9,107 nt of DNA. Origin: Parvibaculum sp. GTDB lineage: Bacteria > Pseudomonadota > Alphaproteobacteria > Parvibaculales > Parvibaculaceae. This document shows positions 4,267 to 9,107 of the stretch, piece by piece. Under the pieces are notes generated by a model. It was given only the letters and a program-made list of their open reading frames with translations. It was not told where the DNA came from and made no database searches. Position numbers and translations under genes: made by a program. The first letter of the stretch is position 1. Every line of letters begins with the position of its first letter. The stretch lies in the NCBI GenBank assembly GCA_020062605.1, contig JAGUWA010000257.1:1-9107 (forward strand). Direction: 5' to 3'.

Positions 4267-5655
4267 TTATTCGGCCGGGGTGGGAAAGGCGGGCTCGGCC
4301 TCGATGGCGCGGCGCGGCCAGCGCATGACAAGCCTCGCCCCCACCTTGCCGTCGCTGCGGTTGCCGATCTCGACCGTCGCGCCGGTCCGTTCGAGCAGCG
4401 TCTTGCCGATGAAGAAGCCGAGGCCCATGCCCTCATGCCCGGTCTCCAGATCCGAGGTGGCGCGCTTGCGGCGCGGCCGTGTCGTCACATAGGGCTCGCC
4501 GAGCTTCTCGAGCACGTCCGGCGCAAAACCCGGACCGTCGTCTGTGATGATGACGGTGACGTGGTGGCGATCATAGTGAGCGGCGAGGTGGACCTCCTCG
4601 AGGGCGAAGTCAGCCGCATTCTCTATGAAATTGCCTAGGCCATAGAGCATTTCGGGGCGCCGCCAGATCTCGGGTTCGCTCGCCTCCTCGTCGTCGGCTA
4701 CCACTTCGATGAGGAAGGCGACATCCATGTCGCGATGCGGCGCCACCACCTCATCGAGCAGCGCGTGAAGCGGCAGGCGCGAATAGATCACGTCTGTGCC
4801 GTCCGGTCTTTTCGAGAGGCGCGAGAGAATGTCCTTGCAACGCTCGGCCTGGCTGTTGAGCAGGGCCAGGTCTTCCTTCATTTCCTGCTCGCTCATCTTC
4901 CCTCGCATCAACTCCTTCGAGACGAGCGAAATGGTGCCGAGCGGTGTGCCGAGTTCATGAGCGGCGGCGGCGGCCAGACCGTCGAGGGCGGAGAGGCGTT
5001 GCGCGCGGGCGAGCACGAGCTGCGTTGCCGCCAGCGCCGCCGACATGCGCCGCGATTCCTGCGAGACGCGCCAGGCATAGGCGGCCATGAAGCCAAGGCC
5101 GAGAAGAAGAGCAAGCCAGTGGCCCGTCACGTAAAGCTCGGGGAGTTGCGGTGTTTCGCCCGGCCGCCAGGGCAATGGCATGTGAAACCAGGCGAGCAGG
5201 GTGACATAGGTGAAAGCCTGCAGAAGCAGGAGGGCGGTGCTTGCCAGCGAGAGCGTCGCCGCCGAGATCGTTACCGGCGCCATGAAAAGAAGCGCGAAGG
5301 GGTTTTCGAGACCGCCGGTGAGAAAGATCAGCACCGCGAGCTGGGCGAGGTCGATCGCGAGATAGACCGCCGCCTGCCAGTCGGGAAGGCGCGTTGCGGA
5401 GCGGTAACGAAGCGTGAGAAAGACGTTGAGCCAGGCGGACGCTGCGATCACAGCGAGGCAGAGACCGAGCGGCAACGGGAAGCCCAGGCCGAAATGAACG
5501 AGAAGCACGGCGGCAAGCTGGCCGGCAATCGCCATCCAGCGCAGGATCACCAGCGTCTGCAGGCGCACCTGCCCGCTCTGGTCGCCCGGCATGCGGCCCG
5601 CCAGGAAATTCCGGCGCAGCCAGTGCATGGCCACCCGGTCGTCGCTCATGATCAT
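4267..5655 (-). CDS. regB: Redox-sensing histidine kinase, ActS/PrrB/RegB family
   Basis: A 462-residue inner-membrane sensor kinase. The N-terminal half has about six hydrophobic segments. In residues counted from ATG 5655, GGLENPF (about 114-120) corresponds to the GGxxNPF quinone-binding motif of RegB, and Cys273 in ERCKDIL matches the conserved redox-active cysteine. The H-box AAAAHELGTPLGTI places phospho-His at 233. ATP-binding boxes follow: NFIENAADF (N), DDGPGF (G1) and GMGLGFF (G2). It autophosphorylates under reducing conditions and passes phosphate to RegA. ATG 5655 is chosen because GGAG at 5666-5663 is seven bases upstream; the reading frame opens at a TTG (5673) with no signal, and ATG 5649 is further from the site. 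regA follows directly, so the pair is an operon. Confidence 0.94.
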   Translation of the reverse strand: MIMSDDRVAMHWLRRNFLAGRMPGDQSGQVRLQTLVILRWMAIAGQLAAVLLVHFGLGFPLPLGLCLAVIAASAWLNVFLTLRYRSATRLPDWQAAVYLAIDLAQLAVLIFLTGGLENPFALLFMAPVTISAATLSLASTALLLLQAFTYVTLLAWFHMPLPWRPGETPQLPELYVTGHWLALLLGLGFMAAYAWRVSQESRRMSAALAATQLVLARAQRLSALDGLAAAAAHELGTPLGTISLVSKELMRGKMSEQEMKEDLALLNSQAERCKDILSRLSKRPDGTDVIYSRLPLHALLDEVVAPHRDMDVAFLIEVVADDEEASEPEIWRRPEMLYGLGNFIENAADFALEEVHLAAHYDRHHVTVIITDDGPGFAPDVLEKLGEPYVTTRPRRKRATSDLETGHEGMGLGFFIGKTLLERTGATVEIGNRSDGKVGARLVMRWPRRAIEAEPAFPTPAE

Positions 5656-5683
5656 CGATCGTCTCCGCCTCAATTTGGAGCGG

Positions 5684-5712
5684 AGTTTAGTGCCTCACGC
5701 GCCTGCCGTCAT
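5684..5712 (-). promoter_or_regulatory. Possible regB promoter
   Basis: On the minus strand ATGACG (5712-5707) and TAAACT (5689-5684) are separated by 17 bases; each matches four of six sigma70 consensus bases. Transcription would start near 5677, just upstream of the Shine-Dalgarno. It lies in the 76-base gap between the metallohydrolase gene and regB, so regBA could be transcribed separately from its upstream neighbour. Confidence 0.4.
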
Positions 5713-5731
5713 GATTTCGATCAAGGTTCCA

Positions 5732-6814
5732 TCAGGCGTTCGACGGCCAGACGCCCGCCAGTTTGCGGGTCTCGCCGATGCGCATGATCCAGGTGTTTTC
5801 GGGCTCGTAGCCTTCCGCCTCCGCGGCCTTCAGAAAGCGCTCGGGCGGCTCGAAAGGCGGCTCGACGGTGAGGAGCACCGTGCCCCAATGCATGCCGACG
5901 ACGCGGCGCGCCTTGAGGTCGCGGCCCATCTGCACCGCCTCTTCGGGCGTCGCGTGGGAGGCCTTCATCATCTCGCGCGGCTCATAGGCACCGATGCCGA
6001 GAAGCGCCGTGTCGAAGGGCCCGTAGGCCTCGCCGAGTTCGCGAAAGACCGGCCCATAGCCGCTATCGCCACCGAAGAAGAGATGGTGATTGGCGCTCTT
6101 GAGCGCGAAGCCTGCCCAGAGCGTGCGGTTGGTGTCGAAGCCGGAGCGGCGCGACCAGTGCACGACGGGCAGCGCCGTGATGGAAACGCCCCTGATCTCG
6201 TGCCGCTCATGCCAGTCGAGTTCGATCACGTTCGAAAAGCCGCGCTCGCGGAAGAAGCGCGCGAGACGGAGCGGCACCACCACCGTCATACGATGCTTGT
6301 TCGGCAGGCGCGCGAGTGCCCGTTCGTCGAGATGGTCGTAGTGATTGTGACTCACGACCAGAAGATCGACCGGCGGCAGCGCCGAAATCGGCACGCCCGA
6401 CTTCACGTAGCGGCGCGGACCGAGACCGGCGGGACCTGCAAATGTCGTGAGATAGGGGTCGGTCAGAACGGTGAGGCCGCCGATACGGATGAGGAAGGAC
6501 GCATGACCGAGCCAGGTGATGAAATCGTCGTCTTCCGCCGCGTGAAGCTGAAGGTCGCGCACCGCCTGCGGGCGCGGCACGACATGGCCTTCGGGCACCT
6601 CAACCTTGCGCGCGCCCATCTTGAGCATTTCGAGGAAGAAGGGGCCTGCATGCTTCATGCGGCCCTGGCCCCGGCTCGCGCAGCCCTGCGGGTTGCGGAA
6701 CGTGCCGTCCGGCATGTGGTGCCAGGGACGGGTTTCGTCCTGCGCCTCGTCGCCGGAGGCCGTGGCGCCGGCAACCTGGCTATCCCGTTTCGGTGATGCG
6801 CGTCTCTTTGTCAT
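5732..6814 (-). CDS. NAPE-PLD-like metallo-beta-lactamase-fold hydrolase
   Basis: A 360-residue protein of the metallo-beta-lactamase fold. Metal ligands are all visible: HNHYDH (His156, His158, Asp160, His161), His219 in VVHWSRR, Asp250 in GGDSGYG and His309 in GMHWGT. The spacing His219-Asp250-His309 (31 and 59 residues) equals that of the ligands of human N-acylphosphatidylethanolamine phospholipase D as I remember them (253, 284, 343). A conserved DGTFRNP near the N-terminus also fits that branch. Relatives are phosphodiesterases acting on phospholipid-type substrates; the bacterial substrate is unknown. ATG 6814 is chosen so that the HHMPDGTFRNP block is included, though its Shine-Dalgarno (AGGGCG) is too close to be ideal. 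No signal peptide is visible. It lies 76 bases after the ankyrin gene and 76 before regB, all on the same strand. Confidence 0.85.
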   Translation of the reverse strand: MTKRRASPKRDSQVAGATASGDEAQDETRPWHHMPDGTFRNPQGCASRGQGRMKHAGPFFLEMLKMGARKVEVPEGHVVPRPQAVRDLQLHAAEDDDFITWLGHASFLIRIGGLTVLTDPYLTTFAGPAGLGPRRYVKSGVPISALPPVDLLVVSHNHYDHLDERALARLPNKHRMTVVVPLRLARFFRERGFSNVIELDWHERHEIRGVSITALPVVHWSRRSGFDTNRTLWAGFALKSANHHLFFGGDSGYGPVFRELGEAYGPFDTALLGIGAYEPREMMKASHATPEEAVQMGRDLKARRVVGMHWGTVLLTVEPPFEPPERFLKAAEAEGYEPENTWIMRIGETRKLAGVWPSNA

Positions 6815-6890
6815 TACGCCCTGGGCACGAAGTCGATGTCCTAGAGATAGGATGAATTGGCACGGCAGCAAGAGACGCCTTGCGGAACCG

Positions 6891-7487
6891 CTATTGCATT
6901 CCCGCATTGCGCAGCAGGCCGGCGATTTCGCGCAGATGGTTCTCTTCGGCGAGATCGAGGGCGGACCGGCCGGTGAAATCGGTCTCGCTGAGATCCACAT
7001 CGTATTGGAGAAGGACCTCCACGACACCGGGATTGTTGGCCCGCGTCGCGATGAGAAGGGGAACCTCGCGGTTCGCGCCCGATCTGTTGGGGTCGGCGCC
7101 CGCTTCGAGCAAGGCAGCGGCGATGTCGGCGCGGCCCGAAAGCGCTGCCATCGAAAGCGCGGTCGTGCCGTCGGGCGCGCGGCGATTGGGATCGGCCTTG
7201 TATCCGAGCAGAAGCTTCACCGTCGAGAGGTGGCCATTGCCGACGGCGAGCAGCAGCATCGGAATCCTGTCGCGGCCGCTTTCGTTCGGCGAAACGCCTT
7301 TCACGAGGTCCACCTTCAAGGTCTCGTCGTCGCCCGTCCGAGCGGCCTGAACCGTGTCGTTGTCGACGATGTAGTTGGTGGGGCCGCCAGGCTGGATCGC
7401 GACGGCAGGCGAAACACCGGAAAAGACCGTACCGGCGAGCAGCGCGAGGACCGCGAGGGATGCCGCGCGGAGCGATTTGCGTGTCAT
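6891..7487 (-). CDS. Exported ankyrin-repeat protein
   Basis: A 198-residue protein with a Sec-type signal peptide (basic MTRKSLR, hydrophobic LAVLALLAGTVF, likely cleavage after AVA at about residue 30), followed by about five ankyrin repeats. Repeats 2 to 4 are clearest: roughly 72-104 (MLLLAVGNGHLSTVKLLLGY), 105-137 (DGTTALSMAALSGRADIAAA, then LLEAGADPN) and 138-170; the first and last are divergent. Ankyrin repeats bind other proteins, so a periplasmic binding or inhibitor role is likely, but the partner is unknown. ATG 7487 is chosen because it gives a proper signal peptide; ATG 7523 would add 12 residues before it. No strong Shine-Dalgarno precedes 7487. The gene is divergent from the SCO gene and heads a possible unit with the metallohydrolase. 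Confidence 0.82.
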   Translation of the reverse strand: MTRKSLRAASLAVLALLAGTVFSGVSPAVAIQPGGPTNYIVDNDTVQAARTGDDETLKVDLVKGVSPNESGRDRIPMLLLAVGNGHLSTVKLLLGYKADPNRRAPDGTTALSMAALSGRADIAAALLEAGADPNRSGANREVPLLIATRANNPGVVEVLLQYDVDLSETDFTGRSALDLAEENHLREIAGLLRNAGMQ

Positions 7488-7502
7488 AGTGTCGCCGCGC
7501 AG

Positions 7503-7566
7503 GGGACCGGTTGATCGAAGCATTTTCTCAAGGCTCTTTTGACGGTAGACAGGCGGAGGGACCGGT
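7503..7566. repeat. Two 9-bp direct repeats in the ankyrin/SCO divergent region
   Basis: GGGACCGGT occurs at 7503-7511 and again at 7558-7566, 55 bases apart start to start, about five helical turns. Both copies contain the palindrome ACCGGT. They lie in the 168-base gap (7488-7655) that must hold the promoters of both divergent genes; no convincing -35/-10 pair is seen there. They could be paired operator sites or chance. Confidence 0.3.
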
Positions 7567-7655
7567 AGCGGCGCCCCATGTGGTTCTTGCAGTATAGACC
7601 AAGGATGAGCCCACGTCCGCTTTCGAAGGCGGCTGGCGGAAACAGGAAGAAAAAC

Positions 7656-8264
7656 ATGACGCGCAACGGCAAGATCGCTCTCGTCATCGGCGTGCTGATC
7701 GCCATTGCGGCCGGGCTCTGGCTGTCCGAACTCATGGTCGGCGGGGACGGCGGGCCGGGCGCGGTCTCTTCGTCGGGCAAGGCGCAGGTGGGCGGCCCCT
7801 TCACCCTCGTCAACGATGCGGGCGAGACGGTGACGGACGAGACCTTCCGCGGCCGCTACATGCTGATCTATTTCGGCTTCACCTTCTGTCCCGACGTCTG
7901 CCCGACTGAACTCGGCATCATGTCGGCGGCGCTCGACCAGCTTGGCGAGAAGGCGGAGAAGGTGCAGCCGCTCTTCGTCACCATCGATCCCGAGCGCGAC
8001 ACGCCGGAGGTGATGTCGCGTTACGTGACGCTCTTCCATCCGCGTCTCATGGGGCTGACGGGAACGCCGGAACAGATCGCCGGGATCGCCAAGGCCTATC
8101 ACGTCTTCTACCGCAAGGCGGAAGACGAGAGTTCGACGGACTACACGATGGATCATTCCTCCATCGTCTTCCTGATGGGGCCGGACGGCGAGTACCTCAA
8201 ACTCTTCCCGCCGCAGACGCCGCCGGACAAGATGGCCGAGACGATCGCGAGCTACATCGAGTGA
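7656..8264 (+). CDS. SCO1/SenC-family copper chaperone
   Basis: A 202-residue membrane-anchored thioredoxin-fold protein. An N-terminal hydrophobic segment (about 8-24, IALVIGVLIAIAAGLWL) anchors it in the inner membrane with the domain in the periplasm. The copper site is complete: CPDVC (Cys78, Cys82) within YFGFTFCPDVCPTELG, and His167 in DHSS. DPERDTP (111-117) is also typical of the family. SCO/SenC proteins deliver copper to the CuA or CuB centre of haem-copper oxidases and act as thiol reductases. ATG 7656 is chosen because AGGAAG at 7644-7649 is six bases upstream and it gives the usual N-terminus; the frame opens at 7578 without such support. It lies within 4 kb of regBA, which in Rhodobacter has senC between the two regulator genes. 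Confidence 0.94.
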   Translation: MTRNGKIALVIGVLIAIAAGLWLSELMVGGDGGPGAVSSSGKAQVGGPFTLVNDAGETVTDETFRGRYMLIYFGFTFCPDVCPTELGIMSAALDQLGEKAEKVQPLFVTIDPERDTPEVMSRYVTLFHPRLMGLTGTPEQIAGIAKAYHVFYRKAEDESSTDYTMDHSSIVFLMGPDGEYLKLFPPQTPPDKMAETIASYIE

Positions 8265-8267
8265 GCG

Positions 8268-8285
8268 GGCCGGCACGGGCCGGTC
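8268..8285 (+). terminator. Hairpin after the SCO gene, possible terminator
   Basis: GGCCGGC (8268-8274) and GCCGGTC (8279-8285) form a 7-bp stem with one G-T pair and an ACGG loop, three bases after the SCO stop. The nearest T-run (8307-8311) is about 20 bases downstream, so it is not a classical intrinsic terminator. Confidence 0.35.
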
Positions 8286-8339
8286 AGAGACGCTGTCCCA
8301 TTAAGGTTTTTCCCTCCGGCGCCATGCTTCGTCCGTATC

Positions 8340-8368
8340 TTGACGGTTCCGCGCGAGGGGCCTATGTT
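8340..8368 (+). promoter_or_regulatory. Sigma70-type promoter of the leuA leader
   Basis: TTGACG (8340-8345, five of six consensus bases) and TATGTT (8363-8368, four of six) have the optimal 17-base spacing. The predicted start is at or next to A8376, the A of the leader peptide ATG, seven bases after the -10. This makes the leader transcript leaderless. Confidence 0.62.
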
Positions 8369-8375
8369 CGCGCGC

Positions 8376-8459
8376 ATGGAACGCAACCGGCATATCGCCC
8401 TGGGCCTTTCTCTCGGCCTCGACCTCGCCCTTCTTCGGGGCGCGCTTCTCTGCGCCTGA
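8376..8459 (+). CDS. Leucine-rich leader peptide of leuA
   Basis: A 27-residue ORF starting MERNRHIALGLSLG. Nine of its residues are leucine, at 9, 11, 13, 15, 17, 19, 20, 24 and 25, and it ends in a TGA 106 bases before leuA. A ribosome short of charged leucyl-tRNA would stall in this run, the classical sensing step of leucine-operon attenuation. The ATG at 8376 coincides with the predicted transcription start, so translation would begin at the 5' end, as described for the trp leader peptide of Sinorhizobium meliloti. An in-frame ATG at 8364 with GAGG nearby would add four residues but lies inside the -10 element. The Leu codons are mostly CTC and CTT. Confidence 0.68.
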   Translation: MERNRHIALGLSLGLDLALLRGALLCA

Positions 8460-8508
8460 GCGCAGAAAACATTCCCTTTCCGACATTGCCGAATCCAAAC
8501 TGCGCCTC
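8450..8508 (+). promoter_or_regulatory. Alternative-pairing region of the leuA leader
   Basis: GCGCAG at 8460-8465 can pair with CTGCGC at 8450-8455, giving a 6-bp stem with a CTGA loop over the leader stop codon, or with an identical CTGCGC at 8500-8505. The two upstream/downstream copies share CTGCGCCT (8450-8457, 8500-8507). Ribosome position on the leader would decide which forms. No hairpin with a T-tract is seen between here and leuA, so control may be translational or Rho-dependent. Confidence 0.45.
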
Positions 8509-8549
8509 ACCGGTTCCACGAGAGCCCGTGCCGCGCATCGCTCCGCCGA

Positions 8550-8564
8550 ACATGTGAGACATGT
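8550..8564 (+). promoter_or_regulatory. Hairpin at the leuA ribosome-binding site
   Basis: ACATGT (8550-8555), GAG, ACATGT (8559-8564) can fold into a 6-bp stem with a three-base loop ending one base before the leuA ATG. The only Shine-Dalgarno-like bases, GTGAG/GAG at 8554-8558, fall in its loop and arm. Folding would hinder leuA initiation. Confidence 0.4.
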
Positions 8565-8565
8565 C

Positions 8566-9107
8566 ATGCTGAAGAATCCATCCGTCAAATACCGCGCCTT
8601 CCCGCCGGTGCCGCTCACCAACAGGCAGTGGCCGGAGAAGACGATCACGAAACCGCCCATCTGGATGAGCACCGATCTGCGCGACGGCAACCAGGCGCTT
8701 TTCGAGCCGATGAACGCGGAACGGAAACTCCGCATGTTCGAAATGCTCGTGAAGATCGGCTTCAAGGAAATCGAGGCGGGCTTCCCATCCGCTTCCGACA
8801 CGGATTTCGGTTTCATCCGCAAGCTCGTGGAAGGCGGCTATGCGCCCGACGACGTGAAGATCGAGGTGCTGACGCAGGCGCGGCCCGAACTCATCTCGCG
8901 CACGATGGAGAGCTTGCGCGGCGCGAAAAACGCCATCGTCCACGTCTATAACGCGACGGCGCCGAACTTCCGCGAAGTCGTGTTCCAGCAAGGCAAGCAG
9001 GGCGTGAAGGCGATCGCGACGGAGAGCGCGCACCAGATCAAGGAAATCGCCTCGACGATGCCCGAGACGAACTGGACGTTCCAGTACAGCCCGGAAGTCT
9101 TTTCGGG
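8566..9107 (+). CDS. leuA: 2-isopropylmalate synthase, N-terminal part (partial at window end)
   Basis: The frame is open for 180 codons and runs off the window. It condenses acetyl-CoA with 2-oxoisovalerate, the first committed step of leucine synthesis, in the cytoplasm. The start reads MLKNPSVKYRAFPPVPLTNR with a following WPEKTI. Then come STDLRDGNQAL (about 35-45), holding the metal-binding Asp of the DRE-TIM metallolyase signature, and GFKEIEAGFPSASDTDF (about 65-81). The N-terminal extension before the barrel marks the long class of LeuA (about 550 residues, as in actinobacteria and fungi) rather than the E. coli type. The ATG at 8566 is the only in-frame choice matching the family N-terminus; other nearby ATGs (8552, 8561) run into stops at once. 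It is preceded by a leucine-rich leader peptide and RNA structures indicating feedback control by leucine supply. Confidence 0.93.
   Translation, partial: MLKNPSVKYRAFPPVPLTNRQWPEKTITKPPIWMSTDLRDGNQALFEPMNAERKLRMFEMLVKIGFKEIEAGFPSASDTDFGFIRKLVEGGYAPDDVKIEVLTQARPELISRTMESLRGAKNAIVHVYNATAPNFREVVFQQGKQGVKAIATESAHQIKEIASTMPETNWTFQYSPEVFS

Noticed and set aside
3669..4328. Plus-strand frame opposite regA
   Set aside because: It is the antisense shadow of the unmistakable RegA protein and has no ribosome-binding site or domain.
4735..5787. A 350-codon plus-strand frame
   Set aside because: It overlaps regB completely on the opposite strand, is low-complexity Arg/Glu/His-rich and has no domain.
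5591..6796. A 401-codon plus-strand frame
   Set aside because: It is antisense to the metallohydrolase, whose full metal-ligand set proves the minus-strand gene.
6882..6891. Palindrome GCGGAACCGC at the ankyrin stop codon as a terminator
   Set aside because: The centre is only two bases, so it makes a poor hairpin, and no T-run follows on the minus strand.
7488..8276. N-terminal extension of the ankyrin frame antisense to the SCO gene
   Set aside because: The ankyrin protein has a clean signal peptide starting at 7487; the extension is Arg-rich and lies opposite the SCO gene.
8261..8557. A 98-codon frame through the leuA leader region
   Set aside because: It crosses the promoter and is Pro/Arg-rich without family features; the Leu-rich leader frame and the promoter explain the region better.

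Overview
The window looks like chromosomal DNA of a GC-rich alphaproteobacterium, probably from the Hyphomicrobiales/Parvibaculum neighbourhood. The evidence is an ActS/PrrB/RegB - ActR/PrrA/RegA redox two-component pair, an MmcB-family DNA repair protein (largely an alphaproteobacterial family), a GTTC-N7-GTTC box of the alphaproteobacterial LexA type, and codon use strongly biased to G/C at third positions. That bias also makes long antisense shadow frames. No mobile element, CRISPR array, tRNA or rRNA was seen.

Layout: (1) 1-332: the first 13 codons of an Hsp70-family gene on the minus strand, then a divergent control region with two perfect inverted repeats and a 5'-UTR hairpin. (2) 333-1519: an uncharacterised ferritin-like diiron protein, closed by a textbook intrinsic terminator. 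(3) 1560-2953: a two-gene unit of an aminoglycoside-phosphotransferase-fold kinase and mmcB. (4) 2954-3615: a lower-GC island with a sigma70-like promoter, a canonical alphaproteobacterial LexA box, a 42-residue lysine-rich ORF with a strong Shine-Dalgarno, and a HigA-type antitoxin gene with no HigB partner. (5) 5655-3624, minus strand: regB then regA, the redox sensor kinase and regulator, with matching leader sequences. (6) 7487-5732, minus strand: an exported ankyrin-repeat protein and a NAPE-PLD-like metallo-beta-lactamase-fold hydrolase. (7) 7656-8264, plus strand: a SCO1/SenC copper chaperone for cytochrome oxidase. (8) 8340-9107: a promoter, an apparently leaderless leucine-rich leader peptide, alternative RNA pairings, and the 5' end of leuA, which runs off the window.

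Two themes link the genes. Redox/respiration: RegB/RegA and SCO/SenC lie within about 4 kb, recalling the regB-senC-regA locus of Rhodobacter. DNA damage: mmcB lies just upstream of the LexA-box mini-operon at 3075-3615, the best candidate for something new here. LexA control of a HigA-family gene has precedent in Caulobacter higBA, but the toxin position here holds a short basic peptide unlike HigB. The leuA leader is a second strong regulatory find.
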